From contig NZ_CP072392.1 in NCBI RefSeq assembly GCF_017742835.1, positions 2,402,385 through 2,466,384 on the forward strand: DNA of 64,000 nucleotides, given 5' to 3'. The DNA is from Aquabacter sp. L1I39 (GTDB lineage: Bacteria; Pseudomonadota; Alphaproteobacteria; Rhizobiales; Xanthobacteraceae). Made by a program: the position numbers and the translations under genes. The stretch's first letter is position 1, and the number at the start of each line of letters is the position of its first letter. Shown here piece after piece: positions 1 to 8,284 of this stretch. Under the pieces are notes generated by a model. That model was not told the origin of the DNA. It saw only the letters and a program-made list of their open reading frames with translations, and made no database searches.

Positions 1-3
1 GCC

Positions 4-798
4 TTATGTGTCGGGGACCTCAAGGGTGGTGTTGAACACCACCAGGTCGCCGCGATACTGGCCAATGCCGAGATAAAGCACGTGGCCGGCCTTGTCCGTG
101 ATGACACGCCGCACCTCGCCCACGGGTGCCCCCACGGGCAAGTCGAGCAGGCGGGCAACCGTGAGGTCCGCCGCCAGGATGCGGAAGGACTGGGTCATCT
201 TCTTCACCTTGGGCTGGCCAAGGCGACCGAGCACGGCGATGACCATGGCCTGGTCGAACGCCTCCGGTGCCAGCGCATAGCAGGCATTGTCGAGATAGAG
301 GTCGATTACGCAATAAGGCTGGTTTCCCACCCGGTGGACGCGGCGCATATAGCGATAGGAGGGGGCTGCTTCCCCCTCCTCCGGGCGCAGCGCGGGTAAG
401 GATACATCCGCCTCCACCGTCAGCGCCTGGGGCAGGTTGCCGTCCAGCATCTGAAGGAAATTGTCCCAGCTGGAATCCAGGTGAATGGTCTTGCGGGGTG
501 TCACCACGTCGGCGACGAAGGTGCCCTTCCCCTGCACCCGATCGATCAGCCCGTCATCCGCCAAAACGCCCAGCGCCTGGCGGACCGTGACGCGGGCCAT
601 GCCATACATTTCGGACAATTGTTCAAGGGTTGGCAATTGTGTGCCGGGCGGCCAGCGGCCCTCCTCGATCTCGGCGCGCAGCAGATTGGAGAGGGCCACA
701 TAGAGCGGCAGGGCAGACGTGCGCAGGCGCCGGCGCGCCTCCTCACCATCATGCACGTCCCCGTTCAGGCCCATCGCCGCGCTGTCCACCAGACCCAT
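4..798 (-). CDS. GntR-family (HutC/UTRA) transcriptional regulator
   Basis: This 264-residue protein has an N-terminal winged helix of the GntR type at about residues 30-97, including the RVTVRQALGVLADDGLI recognition region and the GKGTFV wing. A UTRA ligand-binding domain follows at about residues 110-255. HutC-type regulators bind a pathway metabolite in UTRA and usually repress an adjacent operon. The gene is divergent from the binding-protein gene at 1049, so the six-gene operon there is the likely target. The open frame extends upstream to about 1152, but ATG 798 is preceded by a GAAGCGGAG-like ribosome site and starts just before the HTH; the extra N-terminus looks non-coding. A second ATG at 774 is possible. 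Family confidence is high; ligand unknown. Confidence 0.9.
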   Translation of the reverse strand: MGLVDSAAMGLNGDVHDGEEARRRLRTSALPLYVALSNLLRAEIEEGRWPPGTQLPTLEQLSEMYGMARVTVRQALGVLADDGLIDRVQGKGTFVADVVTPRKTIHLDSSWDNFLQMLDGNLPQALTVEADVSLPALRPEEGEAAPSYRYMRRVHRVGNQPYCVIDLYLDNACYALAPEAFDQAMVIAVLGRLGQPKVKKMTQSFRILAADLTVARLLDLPVGAPVGEVRRVITDKAGHVLYLGIGQYRGDLVVFNTTLEVPDT

Positions 799-1048
799 CT
801 CCGCTTCACTCGATCTCGCCGCATGTGGAGCCGATCTGTCTAGTCCTTCCGGGGACGCAGACGAAGCCCATTTGCTGGGCGCATCTGCGCGCTGACGGCG
901 ACCGAAGAAAAGGCACCTTGCCCATGAATTAATCTTGTCTGCTGGTTGACCATACCATAGCATCTTTCCCAGACACAGAGGGAAGACGACCGCAACCGGC
1001 GCTCCCCCCGGCCGTCCCAGGCCGGGCCCAGCCAGAGGGATATGGTCC
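799..1048. promoter_or_regulatory. Divergent control region of the GntR gene and the sulfonate-type operon
   Basis: These 250 bases separate two divergent genes and hold no convincing gene. A TGGTTGACCA imperfect palindrome lies at 943-952 and is a weak candidate for the GntR operator or a -35 region. The sequence around 928-970 is less GC-rich than the rest, as expected of promoter DNA. No -10/-35 pair could be fixed. Confidence 0.4.
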
Positions 1049-2059
1049 ATGCAAAAATCACGACATTTGCGCCTTGCTGCCATCGCGGCGGCCGCCGTCT
1101 TCAGCTTCGCCGCGCCAGTGCGGGCGGAGATGAGCAATGTGCGCGTCGCCACCCAGATCGGCCTGCCCTACCTGCCGCTGATCGTCATGCAGAGCGACAA
1201 GCTGTGGGAAGAAGAGGCCAAGAAGCGTGGCGTCGACGTGACCGTCGAATATGCCCGCCTTGGCGGCGGCGGACCGCTCAATGATGCGCTGCTGTCCGAT
1301 TCCGTGCAGATCGCCTCGGCCGGCCTCGCCCCCATGCTGACCTTGTGGGACAAGACCTCGAAGAATTACGGGGTGAAGGGCCTCTCGGCCATCAACGCCT
1401 CGCCCATGTACCTGCTCACGAACAATCCGAACATCAAGTCCATCAAGGATTTCGGCCCCAACGACCGGATCGCCTTGCCGAGCATCAAGGTGTCCATCCA
1501 GGCCATCGTGCTGGCAATGGGCGTGGAGCAGGCGTTCGGGCCGGGCAAATCGGGGGAATTGGACAATATCCAGGTGGCCATGGCCCATCCGGAAGCCTAT
1601 GCGGCGCTCACCTCCAAGGCGGGCGGCATCACCGGCTATATGGCCTCCTCCCCGTTCCAGGAGCGGGCGCTGAAGGTGCCGGGCATCACCAAGGTGGCGG
1701 ATTCCTTCCAGATCCAGGGCGGCCCCGCCACCCTCTCCGTCATCTATGCCAAGTCGGACTTTGTGAAGAACAATCCCAAGCTCGTGGAAGCCTTCATGGC
1801 CGCCCAGCGGCGCGCGGTGGACCTCATCAAGACCGACCTGAAGGGCTCCATCGACAAATATTACGCCGTCACCGGCGACAAGACCGACCGGGCCATCGTC
1901 GAACAGATCCTGTCCTCCCCCGAATACGACTTTGACATCTACCCGAAGGAAAGCATGAAGATCGCTGACTTCATGTATCGCACCGGCGCGCTGAAGCAGA
2001 AGCCGACGTCCTGGAAGGACTATTTCTTCGAGACCGTGCATTCCGAAAAGGGCAACTGA
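1049..2059 (+). CDS. ABC transporter periplasmic substrate-binding protein, NitT/TauT (SsuA/TauA-like) type
   Basis: A Sec signal peptide runs to about residue 26 (cleavage near PVRA). The 336-residue precursor then has the NMT1/SsuA-like fold pattern, with VRVATQIGLPYLPLIVM near the mature N-terminus and a PAYALT-like hinge region. Proteins of this class capture taurine, alkanesulfonates, nitrate, aromatic sulfonates or thiamine precursors in the periplasm and pass them to a SsuBC-type transporter. The matching ATPase (4279) and permease (5082) lie downstream, separated by a phosphoesterase gene. It is the first gene of the operon divergent from the GntR regulator. The exact ligand cannot be read from sequence; the ComA-like enzyme at the end of the operon favours a sulfonate. 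Confidence 0.88.
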   Translation: MQKSRHLRLAAIAAAAVFSFAAPVRAEMSNVRVATQIGLPYLPLIVMQSDKLWEEEAKKRGVDVTVEYARLGGGGPLNDALLSDSVQIASAGLAPMLTLWDKTSKNYGVKGLSAINASPMYLLTNNPNIKSIKDFGPNDRIALPSIKVSIQAIVLAMGVEQAFGPGKSGELDNIQVAMAHPEAYAALTSKAGGITGYMASSPFQERALKVPGITKVADSFQIQGGPATLSVIYAKSDFVKNNPKLVEAFMAAQRRAVDLIKTDLKGSIDKYYAVTGDKTDRAIVEQILSSPEYDFDIYPKESMKIADFMYRTGALKQKPTSWKDYFFETVHSEKGN

Positions 2060-2195
2060 CCTTTCGGATCGCTCGACCGGCGCGGGCCGCCCGCCCGCGC
2101 CTCTTCACCTTGTCACGCTCCTCATCGCGGTGCCCTCGCCGCGGACGGCCCCTTGCGTCCGCCCGCAGCCCCGTCCCCAACCTGCCGAGTGACCG

Positions 2196-4265
2196 ATGCC
2201 GTCTCCCGAAACCCTGCTCTTCTCCTTCGCCCTCGTGGGCGATACCCATGTGAAGCCCGAGAGCGGCGACCAGTCCGCGCCCTGGAAGGTGAACGAGAAG
2301 GCCACCCGCCGCGCGCGCTTCATCGCCCGCGAGATCGCCCGCTACGAGCCCAAGTTCGTCATCCATCTGGGCGATCTGGTGCACCCGGTGCCCGAACTGC
2401 CCACCTTCGATGCGGCGGTGGCGCTGATGCAGGACGTGTTCCGTCAGCACCACAACCGCATGCATGTGCTGCCGGGCAATCACGACATCGGCGACAAGCC
2501 CAACCGCGCCATGCCGGCCAAGGGGGTGCGGGAAAGCTGGATCGACATCCATGAGAAGAATTTCGGCCCCGGCTGGCGGGCCTTCGACCAGGACGGCATC
2601 CGCTTCATCCTGCTCAACACGCCCATCCTGAATTCCGGCCTGCCACGCGAGGCGGAGCAGCGCGCATGGCTGGAAGGGGCGCTCGCAGAGGCCAAAGGCC
2701 GGCGCATCTTCGTCTTCCTCCACTATCCCCTGTTCCTGCTCGGGCCCAATGAGCCCAGCACCTATGACAATATAGACGAGCCCGCCCGCTCGGATCTTCT
2801 TTCCCTCTTCCGCGCCAATCAGGTGGAAGCGGTCTTCGCCGGCCACGTACACAACATCTTCTATCATCGGCTGGACGACACCGAATTCTACGTCATGCCC
2901 GCCACGTCCTTCGTGCGGCAGGACTATTCGGAAATGTTCCGCATCGAGGCGGCGGCCGAGAATGGCCGCGACGATGCCGAGAAGCTCGGCTTCGCCATGA
3001 TCGACGTCCATTCCGACGGCCATGTGGTGCACTATCTGCGCAGCTATGGCGCGGAGATCGCGGAAGCCGAGCAGCAGGCGCCCATCGCCGTGCGCTCCAC
3101 CGCCCCCCTGCCCCACCCCAAGAAAAGCGGCGGCGCGCCCATCGGCGTCTTCCTGCGCCACCCCTGGGCCGAGACCGTCACCCTGCCGCAGAACGGCCCC
3201 ATGGATGAGTTCGTGCGCAAGCAGGCACGCAACGATTATCCCATCGCCGCGCTCTGGCGCCTGGGCGTCAACCATGCCCGCGTGCCGCTGGACGATCTGA
3301 TGGACCCCGTCTCCCGCGCCCGCATGGCGGACCTCGTCGCCATCGGCCATCGCTTCACCGTCTCCGGCTTCGGCGTGCCCGCGGGCGCGGCCCGTGCCGC
3401 CCTCATCGAACATGCGGGGCTGGTGGACCGCTTCGAGTGCGTGCTGCCCTTTGAGGCGATCCTGCCTTCCGCCCCCGCGCTCTCTGCCTTCCGCTCCGAC
3501 TTCGCCCGGCCCGTGACGCTCGCCCGCGTCGCCACCTCGGCGGATGAGGCGAAGGTTGGGTCGAAGATCGAATTGTTCGTCTCCCACGGCTTCCGGCCGG
3601 ACCAGTTGCCGGAGATCGAGGAGCTTGTAGCGGGTGGCCTCACTGGCATTGACGGCGTGGTGGTGCGGGCGGGCCTTGGCGCCGATTTCGTCACCCTCGC
3701 CGCAATGCTGGACACCTGGTCGAAGGCCAACGGCCTGTCGGTGGACCTCAACCTTCGCGTGGCCGCCAACAACCCCGCCACCAATGTCACCGATGACGGT
3801 GCGATCCTGGCGGCGGCGGCGGAGGCCTATGCCTGCGCCCTCGCTTTTCCCGCCCTCACCGTCATGTTCGATCCCTTCATGGATCTGGACCGGGGCTATT
3901 TCGTGCGCCATGGCCTTGTGGACCGCCGCTGCAACCTGCGCCCCGCCGGCCTTGCGGTGGAAGCGCTGGCGGCTTTCCTGCCCTGCGATGGAGTCTCGTC
4001 TCCTGCCCTGACGGCGAGCACCCCAGCCGGCGGCCGTGTCCTGATGCTGGACAGCACGGGCATGGTCGCCGCCATCCTCCTGCCGTCACCGGGGACATCG
4101 CTGGAGATCCCGGCCGAGTTCGCCGTGCGCCTGCCGGAGGCCCTTCACATCGTGCCCCTCGACGCCCCCTGGACCCTCTCCCCCATCCTCGGCAGCCTCC
4201 CCACGGGGCGCTTGCCGGCGCGCGTGGACGGGCCGACCCTGCTGGTCGGTTCTCACGCCAAATAG
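2196..4265 (+). CDS. Calcineurin-like metallophosphoesterase with long C-terminal extension
   Basis: Residues 9-225 carry the complete metallophosphoesterase signature: GDTH with D16 and H18, HLGD with D60, GNHD with N95 and H96, H176 in FLHYP, and the GHVH motif at 216-219. These residues bind a dinuclear metal centre and hydrolyse phosphomono- or diesters. About 430 further residues follow. Part of this (roughly 330-640) alternates hydrophobic strands with acidic and basic loops in a way that could be a TIM-barrel-like domain, but I recognise no family. At 689 residues it is much longer than a simple phosphoesterase. There is no signal peptide, so it is cytoplasmic. It sits between the binding protein and ATPase of one operon, so its substrate is probably the imported compound or a phosphorylated derivative. 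Confidence 0.85.
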   Translation: MPSPETLLFSFALVGDTHVKPESGDQSAPWKVNEKATRRARFIAREIARYEPKFVIHLGDLVHPVPELPTFDAAVALMQDVFRQHHNRMHVLPGNHDIGDKPNRAMPAKGVRESWIDIHEKNFGPGWRAFDQDGIRFILLNTPILNSGLPREAEQRAWLEGALAEAKGRRIFVFLHYPLFLLGPNEPSTYDNIDEPARSDLLSLFRANQVEAVFAGHVHNIFYHRLDDTEFYVMPATSFVRQDYSEMFRIEAAAENGRDDAEKLGFAMIDVHSDGHVVHYLRSYGAEIAEAEQQAPIAVRSTAPLPHPKKSGGAPIGVFLRHPWAETVTLPQNGPMDEFVRKQARNDYPIAALWRLGVNHARVPLDDLMDPVSRARMADLVAIGHRFTVSGFGVPAGAARAALIEHAGLVDRFECVLPFEAILPSAPALSAFRSDFARPVTLARVATSADEAKVGSKIELFVSHGFRPDQLPEIEELVAGGLTGIDGVVVRAGLGADFVTLAAMLDTWSKANGLSVDLNLRVAANNPATNVTDDGAILAAAAEAYACALAFPALTVMFDPFMDLDRGYFVRHGLVDRRCNLRPAGLAVEALAAFLPCDGVSSPALTASTPAGGRVLMLDSTGMVAAILLPSPGTSLEIPAEFAVRLPEALHIVPLDAPWTLSPILGSLPTGRLPARVDGPTLLVGSHAK

Positions 4266-4278
4266 GGATAAGCGCCCC

Positions 4279-5082
4279 ATGAGCCTTGCCCCCGCCCGCG
4301 ACCCCGCACAGCCGGTCCTGACCGCTGACGATGTGTCGCTCCAATATCGCACCCGCGATCATCTGGTGACCGCCACCTGGCGGGTCTCCTTCAAGGTCCA
4401 TCCCGGCGACCGCTTCGTGCTGCTCGGCCCGTCGGGATGCGGCAAGTCCTCGCTGTTGAAATCGGTGGCCGGCTTCCTGCCGCCGGTGGAAGGGCGCATC
4501 CGCCTCAATGGGCGGGAGATCAAGGGCCCCGGCCCCGACCGCATGATGGTGTTCCAGGAGTTCGACCAGCTGCTGCCCTGGAAAAGCGTGTTCGAGAACG
4601 TGGCCTATCCGCTCAAATGCACCGGCCGCTTTCCCGCCGCCGACATAGAGCGCCGGGTGCGCGGCTATCTGGACAAGATCGGCCTCACGCGCTTTGCCGA
4701 TGCCCATCCCCACATGCTCTCCGGCGGCATGAAGCAGCGCGTGGCCATCGCCCGGGCCATGGCCATGGAGCCCGACGTTCTGCTCATGGACGAGCCGTTC
4801 GCGGCGCTCGATGCCCTTACCCGCCGCACCATGCAGGCGGAATTGCTTCGCCTGTGGGACGAGACGCGATTCACTCTCCTGTTCGTCACCCATTCCATTG
4901 AGGAGGCCCTGATCGTGGGCACCCGCATCCTCGTCCTCTCCCCCCATCCCGGACAGGTACGCGCCGAGCTGGACGCCACTGGCCTTGGCTTCGAGGAGAT
5001 GGGCTCGCCCCGCTTCGTGGCCCTGCAGAACCGGATCGAAGCCATGCTGTTCGGCCATGCCGCTGCTGAGGAGGCCCACTGA
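4279..5082 (+). CDS. ABC transporter ATP-binding protein, NitT/TauT (SsuB/TauB-like) type
   Basis: This 267-residue ATPase has Walker A GPSGCGKSS at 50-58, signature LSGGMKQR at 147-154, Walker B LLMDEP at 168-173 and the H-loop in FVTHS. The VFQEFDQLLPWKSV Q-loop is typical of nitrate/sulfonate/taurine ATPases. It energises import with the permease that follows; the permease ATG overlaps this stop by one base (TGATG). The binding protein is at 1049. The spacing of 13 bases after the phosphoesterase supports one transcript. Confidence 0.93.
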   Translation: MSLAPARDPAQPVLTADDVSLQYRTRDHLVTATWRVSFKVHPGDRFVLLGPSGCGKSSLLKSVAGFLPPVEGRIRLNGREIKGPGPDRMMVFQEFDQLLPWKSVFENVAYPLKCTGRFPAADIERRVRGYLDKIGLTRFADAHPHMLSGGMKQRVAIARAMAMEPDVLLMDEPFAALDALTRRTMQAELLRLWDETRFTLLFVTHSIEEALIVGTRILVLSPHPGQVRAELDATGLGFEEMGSPRFVALQNRIEAMLFGHAAAEEAH

Positions 5083-5969
5083 TGAGCGAGGTCCTTCCCC
5101 TGCGCGGCGATCCGCCCGCCCGGCCCGAATATGAGCGCACGCCGGAGACGCTGGGCACCATCGGTGAGATCCAGCGCCAGCTCACATTGGCGGAGCGGCT
5201 GGGACAGAACGCCTTCTTCCGGCGCCTCCTGCTCCTGGTTGCGCTGGGCGCCGCCTGGCAGATCTATGCGGTCATGCTCAACAACGAGCTGATGTTCCCC
5301 ACCTTCAGCGCCACGGTTGCCGCGCTGTGGGATGCACTGGTGCACGGCACGCTCCTGGAGCGCACGCTCTATTCGCTGAAAGTGCTGGTGATTGGCTATG
5401 TGATCGGCGTCGGCCTCGCCGGCCTGCTGGTGTCGCTCTCCGCCTCCACGCGGTTCGGCAACGACCTGCTCTCCACGCTCACCGCCATGTTCAACCCGTT
5501 GCCGGCCATCGCGCTTCTGCCGTTGGCGCTGTTGTGGTTCGGGCTCGGCATGCCCTCCATCGTCTTCGTCATCGTGCATTCGGTGCTGTGGGCGGTGGCG
5601 CTCAACACCCATTCCGGTTTCCAGTCGGTGAGCGAAACCATGCGCATGGCCGGCCAGACCTTCGGCCTGAAGGGGCTGCGCTACATTTTCGGCATCCTCA
5701 TCCCGGCGGCGCTGCCCTCCATCGTGTCGGGCCTCAAGATCGGCTGGGCCTTTGCCTGGCGCACGCTGATCGCCGCCGAACTGGTGTTCGGCGCCTCCTC
5801 CCGCTCGGGCGGCCTTGGCTGGTTCATCTTCGAGAACCGCAACTCGCTTGAGACACCTTACGTATTTGCCGGCCTGCTCATGGTGATCCTGATCGGTCTC
5901 GCCATCGAGGGGCTCGTCTTCCGCACGCTGGAAATCCACACCGTGCGCAAATGGGGAATGCAGAGATGA
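5082..5969 (+). CDS. ABC transporter permease, NitT/TauT (SsuC/TauC-like) type
   Basis: The 295-residue protein has a polar N-terminus of about 45 residues, then about six transmembrane segments. The cytoplasmic EAA-type coupling loop is visible as GQTFGLKGLRYIFGILIPAA near residues 190-215, where the ATPase docks. Permeases of this class act as homodimers in the inner membrane. The start overlaps the ATPase stop and its own stop overlaps the next ATG by four bases, so translational coupling is likely. Confidence 0.92.
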   Translation: MSEVLPLRGDPPARPEYERTPETLGTIGEIQRQLTLAERLGQNAFFRRLLLLVALGAAWQIYAVMLNNELMFPTFSATVAALWDALVHGTLLERTLYSLKVLVIGYVIGVGLAGLLVSLSASTRFGNDLLSTLTAMFNPLPAIALLPLALLWFGLGMPSIVFVIVHSVLWAVALNTHSGFQSVSETMRMAGQTFGLKGLRYIFGILIPAALPSIVSGLKIGWAFAWRTLIAAELVFGASSRSGGLGWFIFENRNSLETPYVFAGLLMVILIGLAIEGLVFRTLEIHTVRKWGMQR

Positions 5970-8284
5970 TCCTCTCCAACCCGTCGGACACCGGCACAGC
6001 CCCGGTCCGCGCCCGCCCCAATTGGGTGCCCGAGCCGCCCTCCATCGCCCCCGAGCGGGCCGGCCGCGTGACGCTCTCCCCCGCCGGCCCCTTCCCGGCC
6101 GGCTCCTATCAGCACATCACGCTCACCTATACCGCCGGCCATTACGGCATCGACGATACGGGCACGCTGCGCGTGTGCTTCCGCTTCGCCACCGACCAGG
6201 GCCAGCCGCAATTTACCGATCCGGCGGGCGCCAATTACGTCTCCATCAGCGCCAGCAATGGCGCGGTGCTGGATGCGCGCTTCGACTACAAGCTGAATGT
6301 GCGCCCCTTCGACCGGACACTCGTGATCCGGGTGGTGAAGGGATATCTGAAGGAAGGCGACACCATCACGGTAAGCTTCGGCGATCCGGCCGGCGGCTCG
6401 CCCGGCTTCCGCCTCCAGACCTTCGCGGACCCCTTCCACGAGTTCCAGGTGCTGGTGGACCCCATCGCCTGCGGCCATTATGTGCGCGTGCCCGACCAGC
6501 CCACCTTCGCCATCGTGGCGGGGCCGGTGGAAACCTACGCCCTCGTGCTGCCCACCCGCGTCGCGCCGGGCGCGCCCTTCGCGCTGGGCATCCGGGCCGA
6601 GGACCGCTGGGGCAATCCGGCGGATCTCTCCGGCCGCCGCCTCCTGCTGGAGGCGGACGGTGCGGTGGAGGGCCTGCCGGCTGACATCGGCCTCGCGCAG
6701 GCGACCCCCTCTTTGCGCGTCGAGCCCCTCACCGCCGGTGAAGGCGTGGTGCGCATTCGCCTGAAGGACGAGGCGGGCGCGGTGCTCGCCACCTCCAACC
6801 CCGCCGTGGTGGCGCCCGCAGACGGCCTCCTGCGCCTGTGGGCGGACCTCCACGCCCAGAGCGGGGAAACCATCGGCTCCTCCTCCGCGCACGATTACAT
6901 GTGCTTTGCCCGCGACGTGGCCTTCCTGGACGCGGTGGGCCACCAGGGCAACGACTTCCAGATCACGCTGGACTTCTGGGCCGAGCTGAACCGGCTGATG
7001 GGCACCTTCAACGCGCCCGGCCGCTTCATCACCGTTCCCGGCTATGAATGGTCCGGCAATACGGGCCTCGGCGGGGACCGTAACGTCTTCTTCCCTCGCG
7101 AGGACGGCACCATCCGCCGCTCCTCCCACGCGCTGGTGCCGGACCGCTCGGATGAGACCACCGACGCCATCGACGCCCGGGCTTTGTTCCGCGACCTCGG
7201 CGCCTCGGGCGATGACCCGGTCTGCTGGGCCCATTGCGGCGGGCGCTATGCGGACATCCATTACGCGCACGACGTGCGGATCGAGCGCGCGGTGGAGGTG
7301 CATTCCTCCTGGGGGACGTTCGAATGGCTGCTGGCGGATGCCTTCGAGCGCGGCTATCGGGTGGGTGTGGTCTGCAATTCCGACGGCCATAAGGGCCGCC
7401 CCGGTGCCGAGGCCCCCGGCGCCTCCATGTTCGGCGCATTGGGGGGCCTCACCTGCTTCCTCGCGCCGCGCTTCGACCGGCCGGCCCTGTTCGAGGCCAT
7501 GAAGGCCCGCCATCATTACGGCACCACCGGATCGCGGCTTGATCTCGACATGCGCATCCAGTTGCCGGAGGGCAGCCTTGTCTATGGCGACGACCCGTCC
7601 TTGCCCGAAGCCGAGGGCGAGCCGGCGACCAGCGCCCTCATGGGCGACATCGTCGCCACCCGGGCGGGTACCGCGCGCCTCAGTCTGCGCCTGGAAGCCC
7701 CGAGCCCGCTCGTCGCCCTGGAAATCCGGGACGGCACGCAGGTGATCGAGACCATCCGGCCCTATGGCGATGCCAAAGGCGGCCGGCGGATCGTGGTGAT
7801 CTGGTCGGGCGCCGAATATCGCGGCCGCTTCCGCCAGAGCGTGTGGGACGGTGCCCTGGAGGTTTCGGGCAACATGATCGTCTCCGCCAAGCCCATCAAT
7901 TTCTACAACCCCGACAAGCCGTTGAAGATCGAAGGCCACAGCGTCGCCTGGCAGTCGGTGACCACGGGCAATTTCGCCGGCGTCGAGCTGGAGCTGGCCG
8001 ATGCCGAGTCCGGCCGGCTCACCGTCACCACGCCCAACGGCACGCTGGACCTGGCGATCGCGGACATTGCCGCCGAGCCCACCACGATGGATTGCGGCAA
8101 GCTGGAGCGCGCCCTCGCCGTCTATCGCCTGCCGGATGAAAATCCCCATCTGTCGCTGGTGCTGGAGCGCGACATTGCCCTCGAAGCCGGCACGGAGCGG
8201 CGCATCCTGGTGGCCGCCACGTTCGAGGACGGGCATCGGGCCTGGTCGAGCCCCATCTATCTCATTCCGGAGACGGAGCGGTGA
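5966..8284 (+). CDS. PHP-like metal-dependent hydrolase, DUF3604 family
   Basis: The 772-residue protein has a beta-rich N-terminal part of about 280 residues, then a PHP-like metal-binding segment. Visible elements are ADLHAQSGE near 293-301, VGHQGND near 325-331, WAHCGGRY near 420-428 and NSDGHKGR near 469-477, a spacing of His/Asp typical of DUF3604. PHP folds bind two or three metals and usually cleave phosphate esters; DUF3604 members are mostly uncharacterised. I chose ATG 5966, which overlaps the permease stop as ATGA and follows a GGGGAA ribosome site, rather than ATG 5951. There is no signal peptide. It is the operon's second putative metal hydrolase. Substrate unknown. Confidence 0.75.
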   Translation: MILSNPSDTGTAPVRARPNWVPEPPSIAPERAGRVTLSPAGPFPAGSYQHITLTYTAGHYGIDDTGTLRVCFRFATDQGQPQFTDPAGANYVSISASNGAVLDARFDYKLNVRPFDRTLVIRVVKGYLKEGDTITVSFGDPAGGSPGFRLQTFADPFHEFQVLVDPIACGHYVRVPDQPTFAIVAGPVETYALVLPTRVAPGAPFALGIRAEDRWGNPADLSGRRLLLEADGAVEGLPADIGLAQATPSLRVEPLTAGEGVVRIRLKDEAGAVLATSNPAVVAPADGLLRLWADLHAQSGETIGSSSAHDYMCFARDVAFLDAVGHQGNDFQITLDFWAELNRLMGTFNAPGRFITVPGYEWSGNTGLGGDRNVFFPREDGTIRRSSHALVPDRSDETTDAIDARALFRDLGASGDDPVCWAHCGGRYADIHYAHDVRIERAVEVHSSWGTFEWLLADAFERGYRVGVVCNSDGHKGRPGAEAPGASMFGALGGLTCFLAPRFDRPALFEAMKARHHYGTTGSRLDLDMRIQLPEGSLVYGDDPSLPEAEGEPATSALMGDIVATRAGTARLSLRLEAPSPLVALEIRDGTQVIETIRPYGDAKGGRRIVVIWSGAEYRGRFRQSVWDGALEVSGNMIVSAKPINFYNPDKPLKIEGHSVAWQSVTTGNFAGVELELADAESGRLTVTTPNGTLDLAIADIAAEPTTMDCGKLERALAVYRLPDENPHLSLVLERDIALEAGTERRILVAATFEDGHRAWSSPIYLIPETER

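Noticed and set aside
1971..3911. Long open frame on the minus strand opposite the metallophosphoesterase
   Set aside because: It is an antisense shadow in GC-rich DNA, rich in Arg, Gly and His with no family pattern; the plus-strand gene has complete catalytic motifs.
5858..8236. 792-codon minus-strand frame opposite the DUF3604 gene
   Set aside because: Antisense shadow; low-complexity composition and no recognisable domain.
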